Source of the DNA: Balaenoptera acutorostrata
Lineage: Eukaryota > Chordata > Mammalia > Artiodactyla > Balaenopteridae
DNA: 64,000 bases
Assembly: GCF_949987535.1 (NCBI RefSeq)
Contig: NC_080067.1
Span: 60,136,405-60,200,404 of the forward strand
Reading direction: 5' to 3'
Shown here: positions 1-12,600 of the stretch, one piece after another
Numbering within the stretch: position 1 is the stretch's first letter
Layout: each line of letters begins with the position of its first letter
Made by a program: the position numbers and the translations under genes
The notes under the pieces: generated by a model
What the model saw: the letters and a program-made list of their open reading frames with translations, nothing else
What the model was told of the DNA's origin: nothing
Databases searched by the model: none

Positions 1-489
1 TTGAGATAATTAACTATAGTTTGACATTTGTTACCCAGAAAGTTCACTTCTAAATATTAATTCAAAAGGATGAATGCACATGTGTACCAAAATACAAGTA
101 TAAGATTATTTAGAAGACCATTTTTGTAATCATTCTAAACTGGGAAAAAAACAAATGTTCATTTATGTTAGAAAGGATAATATACTGGGATATATTCTGA
201 AAGCAAAACCCTATATATTTCAACAATGATAATGAACAAGCGCTAATAACATAAAACAGCATGGATTAATCTTATTAATGCAATATTGAGGGAAAGATCA
301 TTAAGAAAGACATACTGTATCCTTCTTTTTATATAAAGATCAAAGTCAGGCAAAACTAAATTATGACATAGAAGCCAGGTTAATAGTTATCTTTGGTGTT
401 TAGGGTGGAGGTTTGGGGTAGCTCAAAGGAGACTTCTGGATTGTTGGTAATATATTTCACAGTTGTGTGTCCCATTCCTTGTGTTGTAT
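1..489 (+). mobile_element. Old L1 3' end, first part
   Basis: AT-rich sequence collinear with the ORF2 tail and 3'UTR of old mammalian L1: the 'opened cold start' stretch near 313-345 (actgtatccttc then tttatataaag), a 'caggcaaaac' stretch near 348, and the GT-rich 3'UTR around 400-470. It resumes after the LTR at 918-985 with the typical end (tgtgtgcatttt, then acttcaatgaaaatctgac). It is diverged, has no open frame, and its upstream part lies outside the window. Family assignment is from memory. Confidence 0.6.
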
Positions 490-917
490 TGTTAGGCTTC
501 ACCCAGCACGCCTGCAAGCCTTGTAGTCTCCCAGCAGGCCTGAAAGCCTTGTAGTCGCCCAGGCTTGAGACTGAAGAAAGAGCCAGACAGTGAGAGAGAC
601 ATCAATGGCTTATTGGGCAGGGGGAATCTTACACAAAGTGTCCTAGAGAAACACCCTACCATGTGGGGCAGATGGCAGACAGGACATGGCAGCAGTTTTC
701 GCTTCTCAGGGGCGAAGGAAGAAACCATTTTCAGGGGGAAATGATGTTAGGTTTGCTCATCAATTTCCAGGTAAACCAGCGGCTGGGGTAGGGGGCAAAG
801 GACCACAGGCAGTTACTGATTAAGCCCTATAATTAAGAGGATTGGATAGTCATGTGAGTGAAGCAGGGGATGTACAGAGAGCAAGAGAACAGCCATCTCA
901 AATGGGCTGACCATTCA
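490..917 (-). mobile_element. Solo LTR of a class I-like endogenous retrovirus
   Basis: A 428 bp block reading TG...CA. On the minus strand it has U3-like sequence, an AATAAG-type poly(A) signal (complement near 611-620), and a CT-rich R/U5 with a short duplicated motif (CCTGCTGGG-type units near 505-560). It interrupts the old L1 3' end. Flanks are gtat (486-489) and atat (918-921), a 4 bp target duplication with one mismatch, as expected for gammaretrovirus-like integration. No internal gag/pol/env sequence is present, so this looks like a recombined solo LTR. The open frame inside it is a by-product of the LTR sequence. Confidence 0.7.
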
Positions 918-1033
918 ATATTAATTATGTGTGCATTTTCATATTTGTACACTGTACTTCAATGAAAATCTGACAAAGTAAAACTCAATCATATATTTAG
1001 ACAAAAAATATATCTTTCTCAAGTAAAAAAAAA
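918..1033 (+). mobile_element. Old L1 3' end, second part, and A-rich tail
   Basis: Continuation of the L1 3'UTR broken by the LTR, followed by A-rich sequence to about 1033 where the next L1 begins. It contains the usual final 3'UTR wording (cattttcatatttgtacact, then acttcaatgaaaatctgac). Confidence 0.5.
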
Positions 1034-1138
1034 TGACCGAGACAGCCTCATCCACCAGAGGGCAGACAGCAGAAGCAAGAAGAACTACAATCCTGCAGCC
1101 TGTGGAACAAAAACCACATTCACAGAAAGATAGACAAG

Positions 1139-2041
1139 ATGAAAAGGCAGAGGGCTATGTACCAGAATGAAGGAACAAGAAAAAAACCCAGAAAAACAAC
1201 TAAATGAAGTGCAGATAGGCAACCTTCCAGAAAAAGAATTCAGAATAATGATAGTGAAGATGATCCAGGACCTCAGAAAAACAATGGAGGCAAAGATCGA
1301 GAAGATGCAAGAAATGTTTAACAAAGACCTAGAAGAATTAAAGAACAAACAAACAGAGATGAACAATACAATAATGGAAATGAAAACTACACTAGAAGGA
1401 ATCAATAGCAGAATAACTGAGGCAGAAGAAAGGATAAGTGACCCGGAAGACAGAAAGGTGGAATTCACTGCTGTGGAACAGAATAAAGAAAAAAGAATGA
1501 GAAGAAATGAAGACAGCCTAAGAGACCTCTGGGACAACATTAAACACAACAACATTCACATTATAGGGTTCCCAGAAGGAAAAGAGAGAGAGGACCTCAG
1601 AAAATATTTGAAGAGATTATAGTTGAAAACTACCCTAACATGGGAAAGGAAATAGCCACCCAAGTGCAGGAAGCGCAGAGAGTCGCATACAGGATAAACT
1701 CAATGAGAAACATGCAGAGACACATAGTAATCAAATTGGCAAAAATTAAAGACAAAGAAAAATTATTGAAAGCAGCAAGGGAAGAACAATAAATAACAGA
1801 TAAGGGAACTCCCATAAGGTTAACAGCTGATTTCTCAGCAAAAACTCTACAAGCCAGAAGGAAGTGGCATGATATACTTAAAGTGATGAAAGGGAAGGAC
1901 CTACAACCAAGATTACTCTACCCAGCAAGCATCTCATTCAGATTCAATGGAGAAATCAAAAGCTTTACAGACAAGCAAAAGCTAAGAGAATTCACCAGGA
2001 CCAAACCAGCTCTACAAAAACTGCTAAAGGGACTTCTCTAA
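1139..2041 (+). pseudogene. L1 ORF1 remnant (outer element)
   Basis: L1 ORF1 encodes an RNA-binding, trimeric nucleic-acid chaperone of the L1 ribonucleoprotein. The family start lies at 1139. An extra A near 1163-1166 shifts the frame, so the open part starts at 1167 and runs 151 codons to 1622. That stretch is Lys/Glu-rich with heptad-like spacing, matching the ORF1 coiled coil. Another frameshift near 1590-1600 ends it. The C-terminal domain continues in another frame, with an in-frame TAA at 1790-1792. The family stop is the TAA at 2039-2041. About 58 bp separate it from the ORF2 start at 2100, the usual inter-ORF spacing. Not functional. Confidence 0.85.
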
Positions 2042-2099
2042 GTGGGAAACACAAGAGAAGAAAAGGACCTACAAAAACAAACCCAAAACAATTAAGAAA

Positions 2100-2492
2100 A
2101 TGGTCATAGGAACATACATATCAATAATTACCTTAAACGTGAATGGATTAAATGCTCCAACCAAAAGACACAGGCTCACTGAATGGATACAAAAACCAGA
2201 CCCATATATATGCTGTCTACAAGAGACCCTCTTCAGACCTAGGGACACATACAGACTGGAAGTGAGGGGATGGAGAAAGATATTCCATGCAAATGGAAAT
2301 CAAAAGAAAGCTGGAGTAGCAATACTCATACCAGATAAAATACACTTTAAAATAAAGAATGTTACAAGAGACAAGGAAGGACACTACATAATGATCAAGG
2401 GAACAATCCAAGAAGAATATATAACAATTATAAATATATATGCACCCAACATAGGAGGCACCTCAATACGTAAGGCAACTGCTAACAGCTAT
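2100..2492 (+). pseudogene. L1 ORF2 remnant, endonuclease N-terminus (outer element)
   Basis: Start of L1 ORF2, the endonuclease/reverse transcriptase that nicks target DNA and copies L1 RNA. The apurinic-type endonuclease motifs NVNGLN and CLQE are visible in the first 45 residues, followed by the family wording up to the 'IYAPNIG' motif. An extra G near 2455-2458 shifts the frame. The reading is then interrupted by the inner L1 at 2507, and the remaining ORF2 lies 7.1 kb downstream from 9653. Confidence 0.88.
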
Positions 2493-2506
2493 AAAAGATG
2501 AAATCA

Positions 2507-4491
2507 GAGAGCTTCAAGATGTCAGAAGAGTAAGACGTGAAGATTACCTTCCTCCCACAAATACATCAGAAATACATCTACATGTGGAACAACTCCTACA
2601 GAATACCTACTGAATGCTGGCAGAAGACCTCAGACCTCCCAAAAGGCAAAAAACTCCCCATGTACCTGGGGAGGGCAAAAGAAAAAAGAAACAACAGAGA
2701 CAAAAGAATAGGGACGGGACCTGCACCAGTGGGAGGGAGCTGTGAAGGAGGAAAGGTTTCCACACACTAGGAAGCCCCTTCGCGGGCGGAGACTGCGGGT
2801 GGTGGAGGGGGGAAGCTTTGGAGCCACGGAGGAGAGCGCAGCAACAGGGGTGCGGAGGGCAAAGCGGAGAGATTCCCGCACAGAGGATCGGTGCCGACCA
2901 GCACTCACCAGCCCGAGAGGCTTGTCTGCTCACCCGCTGGGGTGGGCAGGGGCTGGGAGCTGAGGCTCCGGCTTCGGAGGTCGGATCCCAGGGAGAGGAC
3001 TGGGGTTGGATGTGCGAAAACTGCCTGAAGGGGGCTAGTGCACCACAGCTAGCCAGGAGGGAGTCCAGAAAAAAATCTGGAGCTGCTGAAGAGACAAGTG
3101 ACTTTTTCTTGCCTCTTTGTTTTTGGTTGTGCGAGGAGAGGGGATTAAGAGCGCCATTTAAAGGAGCTCCAGAGACGGGTGCGACCGGCGGCTATCAGCA
3201 CGGACCCCATAGACAGGCATGAGACACTAAGGCTGCTGCTGCCGCCACCAAGAAGCCTGTGTGCAAGCACAGGTCACTCCCACACATCCCCTCCCAGGAT
3301 CCTGTGCAGCCCGCCACTGCCAGTGTCCCATGATCCAGGGACAACTTCCCCGGGAGAAGACATGGCGCGCCTCAGCCTGGTGCAACGTCACACCGGCATC
3401 TGCCGCCGCACGCTCACCTCACATACCGGACCCCTCCTTCCCCCTGCCTGAGTGAGCCAGAGCCCCCGAATCAGCTGCTCCTTTAAGCCTGTCCTGTCTG
3501 AGCAAAGAACAGATGCCCTCAGGCGATCTACACGCAGAGGCAAGTCCAAATCCAAAGCTGAACCCCGGGAGCTGTGTGAACAAAGAAGAGAAAGGGAGAT
3601 CCCTCCCAGCAGCCTCAGGAGAAGCAGATTCAATCTCCACAATCAACTTGATGTACCTTCATCTGTGGAATACCTGAATAGACAACGAATCATCCCAAAT
3701 TGAGGAGGTGGACTTTGGGAGCAATGATATATATATATATTTCCCTTTTTCTCTTTTTGTGAGTGTGTGTATGCTTCTGTGTGTGATTTTGTCTGTATAG
3801 CTTTGCTTTTACCATTTGTCCTAGGGTTCTGTCTGTCCGTTTTTTTTGTTTGTTTTTTTATTACTTAAAAAAACTATTTTCTTAATAATTATTTTTTATT
3901 TTTTATATTAATAACTTTATTTTATCTTAATTTACTTTATTTTATTTTATCTTCTTCTTCTTTCTTTCTTTTTTTCTCCCTTTTATTATGAGCCATGTGG
4001 ATGACAAGCTCTTGGTGCTCCAACCAGGAATGATGGCTGTGCCTCTGAGGTGGGAGAGCCAAGTTCAGGACACTGGTCCGCAAGAGACCTCCCAGCTCCA
4101 CGTAATATCAAATGGTGAAAAATCTCCCAGAGATCTCCACCTCAACACCAAGACCCAGCTCCACTCAATGACCAGCAAGCTACAGTGCCGGACACCCTAT
4201 GCCAAACAACTATCAAGACAGGAACACAACCCCATCCACTAGCAGAGAGGCTTCCTAAAATCATAATAAGGCCATGGACACCCCAAAACACACCATCAGA
4301 CGTGGACCTGCCCACCAGAAAGACAAGATCCAGCCTCATCCACCAGAACACAGGCACTAGTCCCTTCCACAAGGAAGCCTACACAACCCACTGAACCAAC
4401 CTTAGCCACTGGGGGCAGACATCAAAAACGACGGTAACTATGAACCTGCAGCCTGCAAAAAAGAGACCACAAACACAGTAAGTTAAGCAAA
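2507..4491 (+). promoter_or_regulatory. L1 5'UTR / internal promoter (inner element)
   Basis: About 2 kb, GC- and CpG-rich between roughly 2760 and 3480, then a T-rich stretch (about 3740-3975) before ORF1. In the L1 family this region carries the internal Pol II promoter. AAGATGTC at 2516-2523 sits at the very 5' end, where L1s carry a YY1 site (AAGATGGC); here one G is changed to T. The short open frames in this stretch are accidental. Activity is inferred from the family only; many CpGs look decayed. Confidence 0.75.
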
Positions 4492-5380
4492 ATGAGAAGA
4501 CAGAGACACACAGCAGTTAAAGGAGCAAGGCAAAAACCCACCAGACCTAACAAATGAAGAGGAAATAGGCAGTCTACCTGAAAAAGAATTCAGAATAATA
4601 ATAGTAAAGATGATCCAATATCTTGGAAATAGAATGGAGAAAATACAAGAAACATTTAACAAATACCTAGAAGAACTAAAGAGCGAACAGTGATGAACAA
4701 CACAATAAATGAAATTTAAAATTCTCTACAAGGGATCAATAGCAGAATAATTGAGGCATAAGAACGCATAAGTGACCTAGAAGATAAAATAGGGGAGAGC
4801 ACTACCACAGAGCAGAATAAAGAAAAAAGAATGAAAAGAATTGAGGACAGTCTCAGAGACCACTGGGACAACATTAAACGTACCAACATTCGAAATATAG
4901 GGGTCCCAGAAGAAGAATAAAAAAAGAAAGGGACTGAGAAAATATTTGAAGAGATTATAGTTGAAAACTACCCTAATATGGGAAAGGAAATAGTTAATCA
5001 AGTCCAGGAAGCACAGAGAGTCCCATACAGGATAAATCCAAGGAGAAACATGCCAAGACACATATTAATCAAGCTATCAAAAAATTAACTACAAAGAAAA
5101 AAATATTAAAAGCAGCAAGGGAAAAACAACAAATAACACACAAGGGAATCCCCATAAGGTTAACAGCTGATCTTTCAACAGAAACTGTGCAAGCCAGAAG
5201 GGAGTGGCAGGACATATTTAAAGTGATGAGGAGAAAAATCTACAACCAAGATTACCCTACCCAGAAAGGATCTCATTCAGATTTGATGGAAAAATTAAAA
5301 GCTTTACAGACAAGCAAAGGTTAAAGGAATTCAGCACCACCAAACCAGCTTTACAACAAATGCTAAAAGAACTCCTCTAG
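4492..5380 (+). pseudogene. L1 ORF1 remnant (inner element)
   Basis: The family start ATG is at 4492 and the family stop TAG at 5378-5380, close to the usual ORF1 length. Loss of about two bases within the first 10 codons brings an early TGA after about 21 codons. Further stops and shifts follow (for example TGA near 4691 and TAA around 4917). The coiled-coil region (about 4570-4800) and the C-terminal domain wording (5150-5370) are recognisable only as fragments. No protein could be made. Confidence 0.85.
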
Positions 5381-5438
5381 GCAGGAAACACAAGAGGAGG
5401 AAATGACCTACAGTAACAAACCAAAAACAATTAAGAAA

Positions 5439-8400
5439 ATGGTAATAGGAACATACATATCGATAATTACCTAAAATGTAAATGGATTAAATGCTCCCAC
5501 CAAAAGACATAGACTGGCTGAATGAATACAAAAACAAGACCCATATATATGCTGTCTACAGAACCACCTCAGACCTAGGGACATATACAGACTGAAAGTG
5601 AGGGGATGGAAAAAGATATTCCATGCAAATGGAAATCAAAAGAAAGCTGGAGAAGTAATTCTCATATCATACTAAATAAACTTTAAAACAAAGACTATTA
5701 CCAGAGACAAAGATGGACACTACTTAATGATCAAGGGATCAATCCAAGAAGAAGATATAACAATTGTAAATATTTATGCACCCAACATAGGAGCACCTCA
5801 ATATATAAGGCAAATACTAACAGCCATAAAAGGGGAAGTCAACAGTAACACAATCATAGTAGGAGACTTTAACAACCCACTTTCACCAATGGACAGATTA
5901 TCCAAAATGAAAATAAATAAGGAAACACAAGCTTTAAATGATATATGAAACAAGATGGACTTAATTGATATTTATAGGACATTCCATCCAAAAACAACAG
6001 AATACACTTTCTTCTCAAGTGCTCATGGAGTATTCTCCAGGATAGATCATATCTTGGGTCACAAATTACACCTTGGTAAATTTAAGAAAATTGAAATCAT
6101 ATCAAGTATCTTTTCCAATCACAACGCTATCAGACCAGATTTCGATTACAGGAAAAAAATCTGTAAAAAATACAAACACATGGAGGCTAAACAATACACT
6201 ACTTAATAACCAAGAGTTCACTGAAGAAATCAAAGAGGAAGTCAAAAAAACCCTAGAAACAAATGACAATGAAAACTCGATGACCCAAAACCTATGGGAT
6301 GCAGCAAGAGCAGTTCTAAGAGGGAAGTTTATAGCAATACAATCCTACCTTAAGAAAGAAAAAACATCTCAAATAAACAACCTAAACTTACATCTAAAGC
6401 AATTAGAGAAAGAAGAACAAAAAAACCCCAAAGTTAGCAGAAGGAAAGAAATCATAAAGATTAGATCAGAAATAAATGAAAAAGAAATGAAGGAAACGAT
6501 AGCAAAGATCAATAAAACTAAAAGCTGGTTCTTTGAGAAGATAAACAAAATTCATAAACCATTAGCTAGACTTATCAAGAAAGAAAGCGAGAAGACTCAA
6601 ATCAATACACTTAGAAATGAAAATGGAAAACCAACAATTGACACTGCAGAAGTACAAAGATCATGAGAGGCTACTACAAGCAACTATATGCCAATAAAAT
6701 GGACAACCTGGAAGATATGGACAAATTCTTAGAAATGCACAACCTTCTGAGACTTAACCAGGAAGAAATAGAAAATATGAACAGACCAATCATAAGCACT
6801 GAAATTGAACCTGTGATTTAAAATCTTCCAACAAACAAAAGCCCAGGACCAGATGGCTTCACAGGCGAATTCTATCAAACATTTAGAGAAGAGCTAACAC
6901 CTATCCTTCTCAAACTCTTCCAAAATATAACAGACGGAGGAACACTCCCAAACTCATTCTACAAGGCCACCATCACTCTGATACCAAAACCAGAAAAAGA
7001 TGTCACAAAGAAAGAAAACTACAGGCCAATATCACTGATGAACATATATGCAAAAATCCACAATAAAATACTAGCAAACAGAATCCAACAGCACATTAAA
7101 AGGATCATACACCATGATCAATTGGGGTTTATCCAAGGAATGCAAGGATTCTTCAATATACGCAAATCAATGTGATACACCATATTAACAAATTGAAGGA
7201 GAAAAACCATATGATCATCTCAATAGATGCAGAGAAAGCTTTTGACAAAATTCAACACCAATTTATGATAAAAACCCTCCAGAAAGTAGGCATAGAGGGA
7301 ACTTTCCTCAACATAATAAAGGCCATATATGACAAACCCACAGCCAACATTGTCCTCAATGGTGAAAAACTGAAACCATTTCCACTAAGATCAGGAACAA
7401 GACAAGGCTGCCCACTCTCACCACTATTATTCAACATAGTTTTGGAAGTGTTAGCCACAGCAATCAGAGAAGAAAAAGAAATAAAAGGAATCCAAATCGG
7501 AAAAGAAGAAGTAAAGCTGTCACTGTTTGCAGATGATATGATACTATACATAGAGAATCCTAAAGATGCTACCAGAAAACTACTAGAGCTAATCAATGAA
7601 TTTGGTAAAGTAGCAGGATACAAAATTAATGCACAGAAATCTCTTGCATTCCTACACACTAATGATGAAAAATCTGAAAGTGAAATTAAGAAAACACTCC
7701 CGTTTACCATTGTAACAAAAAGAATAAAATATCTAGGAAGAAACCTACCTAAGGAGACAAAAGACCTGTATGCAGAAAATTATAGGACACTGATGAAAGA
7801 AATTAAAGATGATACAAATAGATGGAGAGATATACCATGTTCTTGGATTGAAAGAATCAAAATCGTGAAAATGACTCTACTACCCAAAGCAATCTACAGA
7901 TTCAATGTGATCCCTATCAAACTACCAATGGCATTTTTCACAGAACTAAAACAAAAAATTTTACAATTTGTGTGGAGACACAAAAGACCCTGAATAGCCA
8001 AAGCATTCCTGAGAAAGAAAAACGGAGCTGGAGGAATCAGGCTCCCTGACTTTAGACTATACTACAAAGCTACAGTAATCAGACAATATGGTACCGGCAC
8101 AAAACAGAAGTATAGATCAATGGAACAGGATAGAAAGCCCAGAGATAAACCCACACACATATGGTCACCTTATCTTTGATAAAGGAGGCAAGGATATACA
8201 GTGGAGACAAGACAGCCTCTTTAATAAGTGGTGCTGGCAAAAGACAGCTACATGTAAAAGAATGAAATTAGAACACTCCCTAATACCATGCACAAAAATA
8301 AACTGAAAATGGATTAAAGACCTAAATTTAAGGCCAGACACTATAAAACTCTTAGAGGAAAACATAGGCAGAACACTCCATGACATAAATCACAGCAGGA

Positions 8401-9244
8401 TCCTTTTTGACCCACCTCTTAGAGAAACGGAAATAAAAACAAAAACAAACAAATGGGACCTAATGCAACTTCAAAGCTTTTGCACAGCAATGGAAACCAT
8501 AAACAAGACGAAAAGACAACCCTTAGAATGGGAGAAAATATTTTTACATGAAGCAACTGACAAAGGAGTAATCTCCAGAATTTACAAGCAGCTCATGCAG
8601 CACAATAACAAAAAAACAAACAACCCAATCCAAAAATGGGCAGAAGACCTAAATAGACATTTCTCTAAAGAAGATATACAGATTGCCAACAAACACATGA
8701 AAGAATGCTCAACATCATTAATCATTAGAGAAATGCAAATCAAAACTACAATGAGATCTCATCTCACACCGGTCAGAATGGCCATCATCAAAAAGTCTAC
8801 AAACAATAAATGCTGCACAGGGTGTGGAGAACAGGGAACCCTCTTGCACTGTTGTTGGGAATGTAAATTGATACTGCCACTATGGAGAACAGTATGGAGG
8901 TTCCTTAAAAAACTAAAAATAGAACTACCATATGACCCAGCAATCCCACTGCTGGGCATATACCCTGAGAAAATCATAATTCAGAAAGAGTCATGTACCA
9001 AAATGTTCACTGCAGCTTATTTACAATAGCCAGGACATGGAAGCAACCTAACTGTCCATCAACCTATGAATGGATAAAGAAGATGTGGCACATATATTCA
9101 ATGGAATATTACTCAGCCATAAAAAGGAACGAAATTGAGTTATTTGTAGTGAGGTGGATTGACCTAGAGGCTGTCATACAGAGTGAAGTAAGTCAGAAAG
9201 AGAAAAACAAATACTGTATGCTAACACGTATATATGGAATCTAA
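5439..9244 (+). pseudogene. L1 ORF2 remnant (inner element)
   Basis: Complete-length ORF2 by alignment to the outer copy, about 1270 codons with family start 5439 and stop TAA 9242-9244. Order: endonuclease (GDFN near 5866), reverse transcriptase ([10 protein letters not shown] near 7410; catalytic FADD at 7526-7537), and the Cys-rich C-terminal region (about 8800-8930). Codon 12 is TAA (5472-5474). TGA at about 5946 and 6663 and several shifts break it further. At about 7990 a CGA is read as TGA where the outer copy keeps CGA, a typical CpG decay. The longest intact piece is 273 codons (7172-7993), holding most of the RT core. Not functional. Confidence 0.9.
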
Positions 9245-9638
9245 AAAAAAAAAAAAAAAAAAAAAAAAACAGGTCCTGAAGAACCTAGGGGCAAGATGGG
9301 ATTAAAGACACAGACGTACTAGAGAATGGAATTGAGGATATGGGGAGGGGGAAGTGTAAGCTGGGACAAAGTGAGAGAGTGTCATGGACATATATACACT
9401 ACCAAACGTAAAACAGATAGCTAGTGGGAAGCAGCTGCACAGCATAGGGAGATCAGTTCAGTGCTTTGTGACCACCTAGAGGGGTGGGATAGGGAGGGTG
9501 ACAGGGAGGGAGATGCAAGAGCGAAGAGATATGGGGACATATGTATATGTATAACTGATTCACTTTGTTATAAAGCAGAAACTACCACACCATTGTAAAG
9601 CAATTATACTCCAATAAAGATTTTTTAAAAAACAAAAA
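9245..9638 (+). mobile_element. L1 3'UTR and tail (inner element)
   Basis: 3'UTR beginning with an expanded A-run (9243-9269), then gaacctaggggc, a purine-rich stretch (about 9335-9520) and the terminal ctccaataaag poly(A) signal near 9610. The same 3'UTR type recurs at 36196-36550, where the early A-run is only about 8 bases long. The 27-base run here is therefore an internal expansion, not the insertion's end. Confidence 0.88.
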
Positions 9639-9652
9639 AAAAGCGGAAATCA

Positions 9653-12600
9653 ACAGTAACACAATAATAGTGGGGGACTTTAACACCTCTCTTACACCAA
9701 TGGACAGATTATCCAAAGAGAAAATTAATAAGAAAACACAAGCTTTAAATGACACAACGGACCAGATAGATTTAATTGGTATTTATAGGAAATTCCATGG
9801 AAAAACAGCAGATTACACTTTCTTCTCAGGTGTGCATGGAACATGCTCCAGGATAGGTCACATCTTGGGTCACAAATCAAGCCTCAGAAAATTTAAGAAA
9901 ATTGAAATCATATTAAGCATCTTTTCTGAACACAACACTATGAGATTAGAAATCAATTACAGAGGAAAAAACGTAAAAAACACAAACACATGGAGGCTAA
10001 ACAATGTTACTAAATAAACAAGAGATCACTGAAGAAATCAAAGAGGATACCAAAAAATACCTAGAGACAAATGACAGTGAAAACACGACGATCCAAAACC
10101 TATGGGATGCCGCAAAAGCAGTACTAAGAGGGAAGATTATAGCAATACAAGCTTACCTCAAGAAACAAGAAAAATCTCAAATAAAAAATGTAGCCTTACA
10201 CCTAAAGGAACTAGAGAAAGAAGAACAAACAAAACCCAAAGTTAGCAGAAGGAAAGAAATCATAAATCTCAGAGCAGAAATAAATGAAATAGAAACAAAG
10301 AAAACAATAGCAAAGATCAATAAAACTAAAAGCTGGTTCTTTGAGAAGATAAACAAAATTGGTAAACCATTAGCCAGACTCATCAAGAAAAAGAGGGAGA
10401 GGACTCAAATCAATAAAATTAGAAATGAAAAAGGAGAAGTTACAACAGACACTGCAGAAATACAAAGCATCCTAAGAGACTACTACAACCAACTCTATGC
10501 CAATAAAATGCACAATTGGGAAGAAATGGACAAATTCTTAGAAAGGTATAACTTTCCAAGACTGAACCAGGAAGAAATAGAAAATATGAACAGACCAATC
10601 AGAAGGAATGAAATTGAAACTGATTAAACTGATTTCAACTGAAATTGAAATTGATTAAAATCTTCCAACAAACAAAAGTCCAGGACCAGATGGCTTCGCA
10701 GGTAAATTCTATCAAACGTTTAGAGAAGAGCTAACACCCATCCTTCTCAAACTATTCTGAAAAATTGCTGAGGAGGGAACACTCCCAAACTCATTGTACG
10801 TGGCCACCATCGCCCTGATACCAAAACCCGACAAAGATACTACAAAAAAATAAAATTACAGACCAATATCAGTGATGAATATAGATGCAAAAATCCTCAA
10901 CAAAATACTAGCAAACAGAATCCAATAGCACATTAAAAGGATCATACACCATGATCAACTGGGATTTATCCCAGGGATGCAAGGATGCTTCAATATACAC
11001 AAATCAATCAATGAGATACACCATATTAACAAATTGAAAAATAAAAGCCATATGATCATCTCAATAGATGCAGAAAAAGCTTTTGACAAAATTCAACACC
11101 CATTTATGATAAAAACTCTCCAGAAAGTGGGCAGAGAGGGAACCTACCTCAACATAATAAAGGCCATATACGACAAACCCACAGCAAACATCCTTCTCAA
11201 TGGTGAAAAACTGAAAACATTTCCTCTAAGGTCAGGAACAAGACAAGGATGTCCACTCTCACCACTATTATTCAACATAGTTTTGGAATCTTAGCCATGG
11301 CAATCAGAGAAGAAAAAGAAATTAAAGGAATACAATTTGGAAAAGAAGAAGTAAAACAGTCACTGTTTGCAGATGACATGGTACTATACATAGATAATCC
11401 TAAAGATGCTACCAGAAAACTACTGGAGCTAATCAATGAATTTGGTAAAGTTGCAGGATACAAAATTAATGCACAGAAATTTCTTGCATTCCTACACACT
11501 AATGATGAAAAATCTGAAAGAGAAATTAAGGAAACACTCCCATTTAACACTGCAACAAAAAGAATAAAATACCTAGGAATAAACCTACCTAGGGAGACAA
11601 AAGACCTGTATGCAGAAAACTATAAGACACTGATGAAAGAAATTAAAGATGATACCAACAGATGGAGAGATATACCATGTTCTTGGATTGGAAGAATCAA
11701 TATTGTGAAAATGACTATACTACCCAAAGCAATCTACAGATTCATTGCAATCCCTATCAAATTACCAATGGCATTTTTTACAGAACTAGAACAAAATATC
11801 TTAAAATTTGTATGGAGACACAAAATACCCCGAATAGCCAAAGCAGTCTTGAGGGAGAAAAACAGAGCTGGAGGAAACAGACTCCCTGACTTCAGACTAT
11901 ATTACAAAGCTACAGTAATCAAGACAATATAGTACTGGTACAAAAACAGAAATATAGATCAATGGAACAGGATAGAAAGCCGAGAGATAAACCCACGCAC
12001 CTATGGTCAACTAATCTATGACAAAGGAGGCAAGGATATACAATGGAGAAAAGACAGTCTCTTCAATAAGTGGTGCTGGGAAAAGCGGACAGCTAGATGT
12101 AAAGAAATGAAATTAGAACACTCCCTAACACCATACACAAAAATAAACTCAAAATGGATTTGAGACCTAAATGTAAGAGCAGACACTATAAAACTCTCAG
12201 AGGCAAACATAGGAAGAACACTCTTTGATATAAATCACAGCAAGATCTTTTTTGATCCACCTCCTAGAGTAATGGAAATAAAACCAAAAATAAACAAATG
12301 GGACCTAATGAAACTTTAAATCTTTTGCAAAGCAAAGGAAACTACAAACCAGACAAAAAGACAACCCTCAGAATGGGAGAAAATATTTGTAAATTAATCA
12401 ACAAAGGATTAATCTCCAAAATATATAAACAGTTCATGGAGCTCAATATTAAAATAACAAACAACCCAATCCAAAAATGGCCAGAAGACCTAAATAGACA
12501 GTTTTACAAAGAAGACATACAGATGGCCAAGAAGCACATGAAAAGCTGCTCACCATCATTAATTATTAGAGAAATGCAAATCAAAACAACAATGAGGTAT

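Larger units (their letters stand above)
1034..2506 (+). mobile_element. Outer L1, 5' half (5'-truncated)
   Basis: A cetartiodactyl L1 that begins within the end of the 5'UTR and runs through ORF1 into the start of ORF2. It is cut at 2506 by a second, full-length L1 and resumes at 9653, ending near 13312. The last 14 bases before the cut (2493-2506, AAAAGATGAAATCA) recur with two mismatches at 9639-9652 and serve as the target duplication of the inner element. Total outer length without the insert is about 5.1 kb. Its own target duplication is unclear: AAATGACC at its start and AAAGACC after its tail are weak candidates. Confidence 0.9.
2507..9638 (+). mobile_element. Full-length L1 inserted into the outer L1
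   Basis: A complete 7.13 kb L1: 5'UTR (2507-4491), ORF1 remnant (4492-5380), ORF2 remnant (5439-9244), 3'UTR with a 27 bp A-run (9243-9269) and a terminal AATAAA/A-rich tail (about 9613-9638). It is flanked by a 14 bp target duplication, AAAAGATGAAATCA at 2493-2506 and AAAAGCGGAAATCA at 9639-9652 (12 of 14 match). Its 3'UTR type (gaacctaggggc motif) differs from that of the outer element, so two L1 lineages are nested. All ORFs are disabled. Confidence 0.93.

Noticed and set aside
2607..3703. Several overlapping GC-rich open frames on both strands
   Set aside because: They lie in the CpG-rich 5'UTR of the full-length L1; the frames are a composition effect and match no L1 ORF.
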